Shown: piece by piece, positions 27,055 to 34,623 of the stretch
Layout: the number at the start of each line of letters is the position of its first letter
Numbering within the stretch: the first letter of the stretch is position 1
Source: Oppiella nova
Lineage: Eukaryota; Arthropoda; Arachnida; Sarcoptiformes; Oppiidae
DNA length: 34,623 nt
Direction: 5' to 3'
Assembly: GCA_905397405.1 (NCBI GenBank)
Contig: CAJPVJ010000173.1
Coordinates: forward strand, 1-34,623
The notes under the pieces: generated by a model
Databases searched by the model: none
What the model was told of the DNA's origin: nothing
What the model saw: the letters and a program-made list of their open reading frames with translations, nothing else
Position numbers and translations under genes: made by a program

Positions 27055-27330
27055 CATTACGAAGACCTATTACTGGTAAAACTTTCTGTGCTTGCTGCCC
27101 ATAATGAAGGTAAAACAGTTTTCCATATATTACTTGAGAGTTCATCTAGTTCTGATGGAAAAGTAGCAGTTTCAGAGATTTTTTTAAACCATTGTACTGA
27201 TATCCATCTATCAGATAATAGTGGTCATACGCTAATTGATTTAGCGAGAGAACATAATACGGAAATACTATCGATGTTTTTTCAGAAGAATTTGGTAGGA
27301 GATAATATTCATACAGATAGTTCGGTATAG
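27055..27330 (+). pseudogene. Ankyrin-repeat protein remnant
   Basis: The frame 27055-27330 encodes about 90 residues with two ankyrin-like units. The first centres on LSVLAAHNEGKTVFHILLES; the second contains IFLNHCTDIHLSDNSGHTLIDLAREHN, which follows the consensus NxxGxTxLxLAxxx pattern. The only start inside the frame is GTG 27088, without a Shine-Dalgarno sequence, and the frame is closed by TGA at 27052-27054. It is therefore either an 80-aa protein or, more likely, the 3' end of a decayed ankyrin gene. Ankyrin-repeat proteins of intracellular bacteria are often host-directed, but nothing here shows that this one is expressed. Confidence 0.55.
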
Positions 27331-27680
27331 AACATATATTTGACTTTTACGTAAGTAGTGATAAAGTAATATTAGAGTTATATGGCTATATCGCTCTAAT
27401 AACTAAAGTTTGTTAACTTATATTTTGTGGCTTTTTATTTTATAAATTGTTAGTAATATGTAATTAATTTACAATTAATGTTTATAAAAGCTTTTTATTA
27501 CTAGCATTTTGTACTTTTTAATATCAATATCAAGAAAATTTAGTTTATAATAATCGCTTGTATATCAGTTTTTAAATTGAAGAAGTGATTATTACAAGTT
27601 TTATTTTGATTGTATCTATGCCTAATTGTTCACTATTACTGTAATTAAAATTATAAATAAATTTTGTTTAGAAGGATTTA
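27331..27680. other. Intergenic region before mdh
   Basis: About 350 AT-rich bases. The only structure I see is a perfect 8-bp inverted repeat, TATTAGAG (27370-27377) and CTCTAATA (27394-27401), 40 bases after the ankyrin stop, with no T-run. The mdh promoter must lie further right but is not distinct. Confidence 0.35.
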
Positions 27681-28628
27681 ATGAGTAAAAGAATAAAAAT
27701 ATCTCTAATTGGTTCTGGTAATATTGGAGGAACTCTTGCTTATTTAATTAGTTTAAAGGGGCTTGGTGATGTGGTTATGTTTGATTTATCTGAAGGATTA
27801 TCACAAGGTAAGAGTTTGGATATATCTCAAGCAGGTGTAATAAAGGGGTCAAATGCCATATTAAAAGGAACTAATGATTATAAGGATATTAAAGATTCAG
27901 ATATTATAATTGTAACTGCTGGATTGCCACGTAAGTCTGGTATGAGTAGAGATGATTTAATTAATATTAATGCAGATATTATAAAGATTGTAGCAAAAAA
28001 TATTAAAACATACTCTCCTAATAGTTTTGTCATTGTTATAACTAATCCTTTGGATATTATGGTTTACGTAATGTTAAAAGAAAGTGCTTTAGATCCTAAA
28101 AAAATTATAGGGATGGCAGGAATATTGGACTCATCACGATTTAACTATTTTTTATCGGATGAGCTCAAAATATCAGCAGAAAATATTACTAGTTTTGTTC
28201 TAGGTGGACATGGTGATTCTATGGTACCGTTAGTTAGATACTCTACTGTTTCTGGTATACCAATACCAGATTTAGTAAAAATGGGATGGATTACTAAAGA
28301 ACGTATTGATGCAATAGTAGAACGTACTCGAAATGGTGGTGGTGAGATTGTATCTTTACTTAAAAATGGTTCGGCATATTATGCTCCTGCTAGTGCAGCC
28401 ATTGAAATGGTTGAAAGTTATTTAAGTGATAAGTGTAAAATATTATGCTGTACTGCCTATCTGCAAGGAGAATATGGATTAAATGATATTTATATTGGAG
28501 TACCAGTTATTATTGGTAAAAATGGTATAGAAAAAATAATAGAAGTAGAATTTACTAATGATGAAAAGTCCTTATTTAATAAGTCTGCTGAGGGTATCAA
28601 AAAATTAATAGAGTTAGTTTATAAATAG
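27681..28628 (+). CDS. mdh: Malate dehydrogenase (NAD-dependent)
   Basis: Mdh oxidises malate to oxaloacetate with NAD+ in the TCA cycle. The 315-aa protein is of the LDH-like MDH type. It has the Rossmann motif GSGNIGG (11-17), the mobile-loop substrate arginines in [13 protein letters not shown] (near residues 81-93), [11 protein letters not shown], and the catalytic histidine near 177 in [10 protein letters not shown]. An arginine, not glutamine, follows LP in the loop, which favours malate over lactate. AAGGA lies 5-6 bases before the ATG. It is convergent with leuS. Confidence 0.96.
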   Translation: MSKRIKISLIGSGNIGGTLAYLISLKGLGDVVMFDLSEGLSQGKSLDISQAGVIKGSNAILKGTNDYKDIKDSDIIIVTAGLPRKSGMSRDDLININADIIKIVAKNIKTYSPNSFVIVITNPLDIMVYVMLKESALDPKKIIGMAGILDSSRFNYFLSDELKISAENITSFVLGGHGDSMVPLVRYSTVSGIPIPDLVKMGWITKERIDAIVERTRNGGGEIVSLLKNGSAYYAPASAAIEMVESYLSDKCKILCCTAYLQGEYGLNDIYIGVPVIIGKNGIEKIIEVEFTNDEKSLFNKSAEGIKKLIELVYK

Positions 28629-28691
28629 TTAACTGCTTTTAGTAAGCCTAATATAACTGATTATAATTATATAATAGCAGGTACTTAGGAG

Positions 28692-31364
28692 TTATATAAC
28701 AATATTTATTACTTTTTGTGGTATAAGGATAATTTTTTTTGCTTCCTTTCCTTCTATATATTTTTGGATTTTAGGTAAGTTAATAGCAATTTTTTTGATC
28801 TCTTCATTACTTATAGCAATATCAAATTCATGAGTTTCTTTTAATTTACCGTTTATCTGAATAGCAATAATATAAGATTGTGCTATTAATAAGGATTTGT
28901 CAAAGGTTGGAAAAGGCATTTTATATAATCTTTCTGTATTACCTAATCTTTGCCAAATTTCTTCAGTAATATGTGGAATAAAGGGATTAAGTAATCTAAT
29001 TAAAATAGAGAAACCCTCTTTTATTAATTCTATGTCTAGTATGTTATTTTCTGATAATTTGTCTGATAAATTATTAAATAATTCACGCATTCTAGCTATT
29101 GCTTTATTTAACTTAAAAGAAACTATATCTTCAGCAACATATTTAATAGTAGAGTGAATAAGCTTTAATAGTTGTTTTTGATCTGGTACAGCGTCATTCA
29201 CAAAGCTTGATACAAGCGAATTTTTTGCCATTCGCCTTTGCTCACGTACTATTTGTACGCTTGCGCAAGGTGTAGTCTCAAATTCATCTTGTCTGAAGCT
29301 TTGTGAATTTAGCTGTAGATTAATTTTTGAATCTTTTTGTATAATAGTTGTTTGATTATTATACATGGCTATTACTTTTAACATATTTTGTAACTTAGCA
29401 ATAAAACGTGAACAACCTTCTATACCACTTGCCGACCATTCTAAGTCTTTTTCAGGGGGACTATCTGATAATATAAATAATCTAATTGCATCTGCACCAT
29501 AATTTTTTAACATAGAATCCAAATCAACAATATTTTTTTTAGACTTACTCATTTTTTCAATTCGTCCTTTAGTTACCTCTAAGCCACTTTCCTTATGAAC
29601 TAACTTGTCTCCTTGTTTAACTACTTCATCAGGATATAAAAACTGATTATTTGAGTCTTTATAAGTAGCATGTAATACCATGCCTTGATTTAAGAGATTA
29701 ATGAAAGGTTCACGAATAGAAATAATTTTTTGCTCATTCATTAGTTTAGTAAAAAATCTTGCGTAAAGAAGATGCATTACAGCATGTTCAATACCACCAA
29801 TATATTGATCTACTGGTAACCAATAATCACAAGATTCTTTATTAGTCATTTCCTTTGCTGATACATCACAATAACGTGTAAAATACCAAGAAGATTCAAA
29901 GAAAGTATCAAAAGTATCAGTTTCACGAATAGCATTTTCATGACATTTAGGGCAGTTAGTATGTTTCCAATTAGGATGAGCGTCAAGTGGGTTACCGTGT
30001 CCATCAAATATAACATCTTTAGGTAGAATAATAGGTAAATTATCTTCTGGTACTGGTACAGCACCACATATATTACAATAAATTATTGGGATAGGGCAAC
30101 CCCAAAATCTTTGTCTTGATACACCCCAATCTTTTAACCTATAATTAGTAGTACGTTTTCCTAAAGATCTTTTTTCAAGTTCTTCTATAGATTTTTGTCT
30201 TGCATCTTGAATAGTAAGATTATTTAAAAAATTAGAATTAATTATAATTCCATCACCAACATAGGCAGCACAATTTACATCAATTGCAATATTTTTATTT
30301 TCTATTACCTGTTTAATAGCTAAGTTCATTGAAAGAGCTAATTTGTGATCTCTTTCATCGTGCGCAGGACAACCAAAGATTGCTCCAGTACCGTAATCCA
30401 TCAATATAAAATTTGTAATAATAATAGGAATAAATATGGTAGAATCAAATGGGTGAATTGCATAAAGACCTGTAAATATACCTTCTATTTTAGTTTTTTC
30501 TATTGCAGCATTAGTATTTAAATTTGAATATTTTTGAATAAATTCTTCTATCTCATTTGTTTTTTTTACCAATTGTGAAATGATAGGATGATGGTAGCTA
30601 ATAGCAACAAAGCTAGCTCCAAAGATAGTTTCTGGTTGAGTTGAAAAAACCTCTATAGTAGCATAATGATCTTTTACTTTAAAGTTAAAATTAAGTCCAT
30701 GAGATTTACCAATCCATTTTTCTTGCATAGTACGTACATTATGAGGCCAAGCTGTAAGATTAGATAGTTCGCTTAATAATTCTTCTGCATAATTAGTAAT
30801 TCTTAAGAACCATTGTTTAAGGTAACGTTTTTCTATAAGAGCTCCAGAACGCCATCCTCTACCGTCAATTACTTGTTCATTAGCTAAAACTGTTTTATCT
30901 ACTGGATCCCAATTAACTAGAGATTCTTTTTGATAGGCTAGGTCTTTTTTGTACAGCTCTAAAAAGAATTTTTGTTCATGTTTATAGTAATCTGGGTCAC
31001 AGCTTGTTAATTCCCTTAACCAATCATATGATAATCCTATTGATTTCAATTGATCACGCATAGTATCTATATTTATATAAGTCCACTCCATCGGATGAGA
31101 ATTATTGCTAATTGCTGCATTTTCAGCTGGTAAGCCAAAAGCATCCCACCCCATAGGGTGAAGAACATTAAAATTTTTTGATCGCATAAAACGTGCTATA
31201 CAATCTCCAATGGAATAATTACGTAAGTGCCCCATGTGGATTTTGCCTGATGGATATGGTAACATCTCAAGTATATAATATTTAGGGGAGGTACTATTAT
31301 TAATCGCGACAAAGGCATTTTCATCATGCCAAATTTTCTGCCATTTCTGTTCAATATTCTTCAT
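28692..31364 (-). CDS. leuS: Leucyl-tRNA synthetase with an in-frame palindromic-element insert
   Basis: LeuS charges tRNA-Leu and edits mischarged products. The 890-aa protein is class I. It has HMGH (43-46, the HIGH motif), a CP1 editing domain, a zinc-type cysteine cluster (CNICG and CPKCH) and KMSKS near 602-606, followed by the anticodon-binding helices. About residues 683-726 are encoded by the palindromic repeat at 29187-29317. They sit in the linker between the KMSKS-side catalytic part and the anticodon-binding domain, making the protein longer than the 835-860 aa I would expect. The insert (including RQDEFETTPCASVQIVREQ) is rich in charged residues and probably makes a surface loop. 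The DUF3576 gene lies just upstream on the same strand, a pairing common in alphaproteobacteria. Confidence 0.97.
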   Translation of the reverse strand: MKNIEQKWQKIWHDENAFVAINNSTSPKYYILEMLPYPSGKIHMGHLRNYSIGDCIARFMRSKNFNVLHPMGWDAFGLPAENAAISNNSHPMEWTYINIDTMRDQLKSIGLSYDWLRELTSCDPDYYKHEQKFFLELYKKDLAYQKESLVNWDPVDKTVLANEQVIDGRGWRSGALIEKRYLKQWFLRITNYAEELLSELSNLTAWPHNVRTMQEKWIGKSHGLNFNFKVKDHYATIEVFSTQPETIFGASFVAISYHHPIISQLVKKTNEIEEFIQKYSNLNTNAAIEKTKIEGIFTGLYAIHPFDSTIFIPIIITNFILMDYGTGAIFGCPAHDERDHKLALSMNLAIKQVIENKNIAIDVNCAAYVGDGIIINSNFLNNLTIQDARQKSIEELEKRSLGKRTTNYRLKDWGVSRQRFWGCPIPIIYCNICGAVPVPEDNLPIILPKDVIFDGHGNPLDAHPNWKHTNCPKCHENAIRETDTFDTFFESSWYFTRYCDVSAKEMTNKESCDYWLPVDQYIGGIEHAVMHLLYARFFTKLMNEQKIISIREPFINLLNQGMVLHATYKDSNNQFLYPDEVVKQGDKLVHKESGLEVTKGRIEKMSKSKKNIVDLDSMLKNYGADAIRLFILSDSPPEKDLEWSASGIEGCSRFIAKLQNMLKVIAMYNNQTTIIQKDSKINLQLNSQSFRQDEFETTPCASVQIVREQRRMAKNSLVSSFVNDAVPDQKQLLKLIHSTIKYVAEDIVSFKLNKAIARMRELFNNLSDKLSENNILDIELIKEGFSILIRLLNPFIPHITEEIWQRLGNTERLYKMPFPTFDKSLLIAQSYIIAIQINGKLKETHEFDIAISNEEIKKIAINLPKIQKYIEGKEAKKIILIPQKVINIVI
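29187..29317 (-). repeat. Rickettsia palindromic element-like repeat inside leuS
   Basis: This 131-bp element closely matches 10223-10350. The outer ends form an imperfect 22-bp inverted repeat (TACAG..., ATTCACAAAGCTT in both arms when one is reversed), with three mismatches. It is translated in frame as part of LeuS, between linker and anticodon-binding domain. In-frame genic insertion is the defining habit of RPEs. Confidence 0.88.
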
Positions 31365-31430
31365 ACTTAACTAATTTATATATTTTTTACAAAATTAAGA
31401 TTTTTAAAATGTTCATATGGATTGTTAGTA

Positions 31431-31967
31431 CTATTTTTTTTGTGTTGTACTAATATATAGTTCTCTAGCTTTTCTTAAAATTTTATTTTCTAAAGTTAAA
31501 GCAAGATAAGACTTATTATCATTTTCTATCCAATAGCCATTTCTGAATATTTGTTCAAATATTTTTATATCAATTGCATTTGGGCTGATAGTACTATCCT
31601 TAATAAAGATATTAATTTTAAACCTAAATTTTGTTGTTTCTTTTGGACTATACCAATCAGTAATAATAATACCACTATTTATATCAGTTGAAGACAAAGG
31701 GATAAATCTTAATATTTCTAAAGATGCTTGCCATAGATATTTATTAGTAATAGAACCAAGTGATGTTTTTGTTGACTCATTTTTAACTTTACTAGGTCTA
31801 AATACTATTCCTTCTCCACCAACTATAGAACCCATTTCTTCTAATTCTTGTTCAAACTTAGTTTCTGGATATTTACTATCTGCAAAAAGATTATTACTTA
31901 AGGTAAATATAGAATATACTATACTAATTATTATAAGAATATCCTTTTGAATAAAGTTATTTTTCAT
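31431..31967 (-). CDS. DUF3576 family exported protein
   Basis: The 178-aa protein has an N-terminal hydrophobic signal or anchor segment (about residues 9-29, KDILIIISIVYSIFTLSNNL). A mature domain follows, with EEMGSIVGGEGIVF, NKYLWQASLEILRFIPLSST, and IITDWYSPKETTKFRFKINIFI. These are features I associate with DUF3576, an alphaproteobacterial envelope family often placed immediately upstream of leuS, as here (66 bases apart). There is no lipobox cysteine. Its role is not established; the neighbourhood in other genomes (leuS, lptE) hints at an envelope function. A short AGGT precedes the ATG. Confidence 0.8.
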   Translation of the reverse strand: MKNNFIQKDILIIISIVYSIFTLSNNLFADSKYPETKFEQELEEMGSIVGGEGIVFRPSKVKNESTKTSLGSITNKYLWQASLEILRFIPLSSTDINSGIIITDWYSPKETTKFRFKINIFIKDSTISPNAIDIKIFEQIFRNGYWIENDNKSYLALTLENKILRKARELYISTTQKK

Positions 31968-32216
31968 TTTTTACCTAATGATATTTTAGATTAATCGTTA
32001 ATATTGTGTAGTATTATATGTTTTTAGTAATTATGACAATAAATATTTATGTTATATTATAATACATAAAATACAGCTTTTATAAAAAATTAATATATTA
32101 ATTTATAGTCAAAATTGCTGTGTAGCATTAAATTAATGAGAATATAATAGAGCTTTAGCTTTCAGTCAAAGGGAAAGAAATATTTTATTTTTATATATAA
32201 AATCTTTAACTGTCAA

Positions 32217-32252
32217 ATCTTGTCCTTATTCTTACAACAATAAGGACAAGAT
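32217..32252. terminator. Strong 14-bp perfect hairpin at the end of the kinase/small-ORF unit
   Basis: The arms 32217-32230 and 32239-32252 (core TCTTGTCCTTAT and its complement) pair perfectly around an 8-base loop. It lies 11 bases after the stop of the minus-strand 73-aa ORF. The T-run (CTTTTTATTTT) follows on the plus strand; the minus strand has only TTT. It may terminate in both directions. Confidence 0.65.
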
Positions 32253-32263
32253 AACTTTTTATT

Positions 32264-32485
32264 TTACCTACCACGTTGTTGTTCTGTGTTTTGTTGCACT
32301 CTATTGCTGAATGTAGATTGAAGATTTTTTTTAACCGCTTCAATTCTTTGTTTGTCTATCCTTCTATTTGGTGATAATGTATCACTAACGTTTATACTTT
32401 CAGATATTATCTTTCTCATATTATCGAGGAATTCTAATTGATTAGAAGAAATTTGCTTCGTCAAGAATTTTGATATAGTTGGCAA
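32264..32485 (-). CDS. Small ORF downstream of the kinase-like gene, possibly its detached C-terminal part
   Basis: This 73-aa basic, polar frame (KQISSNQLEFLDNMRKIISE and a Gln/Arg-rich tail) begins at TTG 32485 with no Shine-Dalgarno sequence. The frame is open a further seven codons upstream without an ATG. It lies in exactly the same reading frame as the upstream 611-aa gene, separated by about 75 bases containing three in-frame stops. It could be a short separate gene, or a former C-terminal segment cut off by stops. No family recognised. The strong hairpin right after it suggests it was within a transcribed unit. Confidence 0.4.
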   Translation of the reverse strand: MPTISKFLTKQISSNQLEFLDNMRKIISESINVSDTLSPNRRIDKQRIEAVKKNLQSTFSNRVQQNTEQQRGR

Positions 32486-32560
32486 TTTTATAGTTTGAAA
32501 AAACTGCTATCTTATAATATATTTTCTCTTTAATAGCGAGGTTAGGAGTTGTTAAATTAA

Positions 32561-34396
32561 TCAGTTGTGCAGTTTTTCAATATTTTCTTTATAGCTTGGT
32601 TTTCTCTTGATATTAATAATATCTTGATCTTCTAGGATCTGTGCATTTTTTAAAGAATCTAGGAGTTGATTATAAAATGTCTCTACTTTTTGTATACTAA
32701 CTTTTGTATTGACAATTTTTTTAGTAAAATCTTCTGTAGTGACAATTTTTTCAGTAAAATTGGTAATTATACGTTCTATCTCCTGTACTGCAATTTGATC
32801 TTGGGGAAGCATCCATTCCTGAGGGCTTACTTTTATATCTCTTTGTTTTTCTTCAACCTTTACTTCCTTTTGCTGCCAACTATTACCCTGTTTTTGCCAT
32901 TCTTGTTTTGTTGTTGGTTTAGTTTCAGCAGAAACTTGAATTGTATAATTATTTTCTCTTGCCCAATCTAATTGCTCTTTTCCACCAATCTTAGTATTAG
33001 TCCATTCTGCATATATTACAGGATCTACATCTATTTTTGCAAATTCTTGTACCCATCCTCCTTGTTTAAATTTATCAGATAAATTATCAAATTTTGTTAT
33101 TACATCTATGTTTTTTGCAATTGTCCTCATATTAATAAGGTGTTCTTGCATATTTTCCTTATAGATTTTTCTTAAATCATCAAAATTGTTAATATTTTTA
33201 TTTCTATATTTTCCATCTAGAAAGCTCCCTATCTCCATATTTCTTGGATCAAATTCATTTTTTTGTAATTCATCCATTTTTTGATCAATTATATTATCAA
33301 CCTGTTTTGTATCTAATTGATTTATCATTTGGTTCAATGCTTGAGAATATTTATCGATATTAAATGACAAATTACCTTTTTCAATAGCTTGTTCATAGTT
33401 AACACCGGGTTTTGAAAACATTTCATATGTTGATTCAAGCATATTACTCAAATCTGAATAAAATCTCATAAAAGATCTACCATGATCAATTTTTGTTATA
33501 GTTTTGCCATCTTGTACCATTAAATTACCAGCATGATAATCTCTATCTCCTAACATATGACATGCTGCAATTACTTTTTCTAATCCTGTTAATTGTTTTA
33601 ATTGTGTGTTATATGCATTAATGCGAGTTTCTCCTGGTGTCAAACCGGTAAATTCTGCAAGTGATTTTGCATTATCAAAAAATTTTGAAAGTATATATAA
33701 GGAATCTTGATGATCTTTATCAGGTTGAACTAATTCTTCTTTTGGTGCACGATCATATAATAGGAACTGGTACATAGTAGAACCTATCAATTCTTGTACA
33801 TTATCTCTCCTGTCTCGAATAGCTTGTTGTATTTCCTCTGGATCTTTTTTGGCCAAACAATCTTCATATCTTTTATAAAATTGTTTTAACATAAAAGTAT
33901 GGTTAGTTCTTGTTTTTGTTGCGATATAGCCTTTAGACATACCAGATGTCTTAGCTTCTTTTCCTGTAAATTCATTTTGCTGTTTAATTGCTTTATCATG
34001 TAGCATATTTTGAATTTCATTGAATTCTGAAGGCTCTATTTTGTTAGGGCTTAATCCTGTCTGATTTTTAATTATGTTGTTGTTAGCTAATTTTTCGGTC
34101 AATACTGTATCAATAGCTTCTCTTAATTCTTTATTTTTTTCTCCTGGAAAAGAATTTTTGATGACTTTTAATATTTGACCTAACTTCTTATCTAAAGCTG
34201 AAATCTTTTGAACAGATGATGTAACTGTAGCTTGATAAGACTGTAAATTCAATGGAGATGGGTAATTATAAAGATTAATGACAGAAGTAGCAATTCTGTC
34301 ACATGATCGATTTATTTCCTCATCTTCTACTTGATTATTAGTACGAAGCGTTTTAAATAATTTGCGCTTTAGTGATTCTTTCACATTTGTAGACAT
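32561..34396 (-). CDS. PI3/PI4-kinase-like protein, candidate Risk1-type effector
   Basis: This 611-aa soluble protein has no signal peptide. Its core resembles the phosphatidylinositol kinase fold: a candidate ATP-binding lysine region (GYIATKTRTNHTFMLKQF, K171), the catalytic loop GDRDYHAGNLMV (283-294; compare DRxxxN), and the metal-binding KIDHGRSF (302-309; compare IDFG). Order and spacing fit PI3/PI4 kinases. In Rickettsia this architecture is known in Risk1, an effector PI3-kinase that alters host membrane lipids. Homology to Risk1 is my recollection from motif and size, not a computed match. The C-terminal part has a tandem repeat (FTEKIVTTE/DFTKKIVNT, near 571-590). An AAGG lies about 9 bases before the ATG. 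It sits at the contig edge beside the terminal repeat. Confidence 0.65.
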   Translation of the reverse strand: MSTNVKESLKRKLFKTLRTNNQVEDEEINRSCDRIATSVINLYNYPSPLNLQSYQATVTSSVQKISALDKKLGQILKVIKNSFPGEKNKELREAIDTVLTEKLANNNIIKNQTGLSPNKIEPSEFNEIQNMLHDKAIKQQNEFTGKEAKTSGMSKGYIATKTRTNHTFMLKQFYKRYEDCLAKKDPEEIQQAIRDRRDNVQELIGSTMYQFLLYDRAPKEELVQPDKDHQDSLYILSKFFDNAKSLAEFTGLTPGETRINAYNTQLKQLTGLEKVIAACHMLGDRDYHAGNLMVQDGKTITKIDHGRSFMRFYSDLSNMLESTYEMFSKPGVNYEQAIEKGNLSFNIDKYSQALNQMINQLDTKQVDNIIDQKMDELQKNEFDPRNMEIGSFLDGKYRNKNINNFDDLRKIYKENMQEHLINMRTIAKNIDVITKFDNLSDKFKQGGWVQEFAKIDVDPVIYAEWTNTKIGGKEQLDWARENNYTIQVSAETKPTTKQEWQKQGNSWQQKEVKVEEKQRDIKVSPQEWMLPQDQIAVQEIERIITNFTEKIVTTEDFTKKIVNTKVSIQKVETFYNQLLDSLKNAQILEDQDIINIKRKPSYKENIEKLHN

Positions 34397-34427
34397 ATAT
34401 ATACCTTATTAGTTTAAACATTACACA

Positions 34428-34509
34428 AATTGCTCAAAAAAGTTTTTATTTAAAACAACTCGAAATAAATTATACCATTTCCCTAATATAATTAGATATA
34501 TGAGCAATT
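34428..34509. promoter_or_regulatory. Inverted repeats bracketing the kinase-like gene promoter
   Basis: AATTGCTCA (34428-34436) and TGAGCAATT (34501-34509) are perfect 9-bp inverted copies 64 bases apart. Between them the minus strand holds a TATAAT (34475-34480) suited to the kinase-like gene. They could be operator half-sites; support is only positional. Confidence 0.3.
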
Positions 34510-34543
34510 ACATAGAGATTTTATAGTTTTTACTGAAATAGAT

Positions 34544-34623
34544 GGGTTTGTAATATAGTTTGTGTAAGTTGCAAAAGAAGCAGTAAGAGATTACTGTAGA
34601 GAAAGTAACTTAAACAAAGGAAA
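34544..34623 (+). repeat. Right copy of the 80-bp terminal inverted repeat
   Basis: Perfect inverted copy of 13-92, starting GGGTTTGTAATATAG and running off the window. As on the left, the repeat reads outward toward AAAGGAAA, the presumed ribosome-binding site of a gene beyond the edge. Confidence 0.75.

Noticed and set aside
32666-32971. Plus-strand Phe/Leu-rich frame opposite the kinase-like gene
   Set aside because: Composition is the complement of Lys/Glu-rich coding sequence; no start signals.
1-34623. CRISPR arrays, rRNA genes, prophage modules, toxin-antitoxin pairs
   Set aside because: None seen: no regularly spaced repeats, no rRNA signatures and no phage structural genes.

Overview
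The base composition is very AT-rich, coding density is low with decaying gene remnants, and the gene set is rickettsial: AmpG-type and ProP-type permeases, a fused LplT-PlsC-Aas protein, an RMND1/DUF155 protein, a cyanide-insensitive type bd oxidase, and a palindromic element inserted in frame in a housekeeping gene. Together these point to an obligate intracellular alphaproteobacterium of the Rickettsiaceae. A complete kdsD-lptC-lptA-lptB operon argues for a lipopolysaccharide-making Rickettsia-like lineage rather than Orientia. The species cannot be named from the sequence alone.

Layout. Both window ends carry the same 80-bp sequence in inverted orientation, each reading outward. This is most simply the same mobile-element end at both contig edges. 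From left to right: an unknown 143-aa gene running into the left repeat; an AmpG-like permease; a DUF155 protein; a decayed coding remnant; clpX; an ABC exporter (minus strand); a small rickettsial protein; the cydA-cydB operon, followed by a small DUF2474-like oxidase subunit with no ordinary start codon; a palindromic repeat; a ProP-like transporter; an exact 476-bp copy of part of cydB ending at the single N in the window; a broken LPS glycosyltransferase; tRNA-Ser(GGA); yebC; coxB; and the minus-strand kdsD-lptC-lptA-lptB operon. Then come a 748-aa orphan protein that looks like a secreted effector, the 1158-aa lplT-plsC-aas fusion, a DsbA-family oxidoreductase, rho, an ankyrin-repeat remnant, mdh, leuS (with the palindromic element inside it) and a DUF3576 gene. 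The right edge holds a small ORF and a 611-aa protein with a PI3/PI4-kinase-like catalytic loop, resembling the Rickettsia effector Risk1.

How the genes fit together. The core genes cover respiration (CydAB, CoxB, Mdh), envelope building (KdsD, LptABC, a lost core glycosyltransferase), scavenging from the host (lysophospholipid import and reacylation, AmpG and ProP permeases), and basic information and quality control (ClpX, Rho, LeuS, YebC, tRNA-Ser). The accessory part most likely to hold undescribed biology is the 748-aa protein, with an internal repeat, an SH3-ligand-like PPVPPR motif and a tyrosine-bearing acidic C-terminus. The kinase-like protein at the right edge is the second such candidate. 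Several features (terminal repeats, the exact cydB copy abutting N) may reflect assembly and should be checked against reads before biological interpretation.
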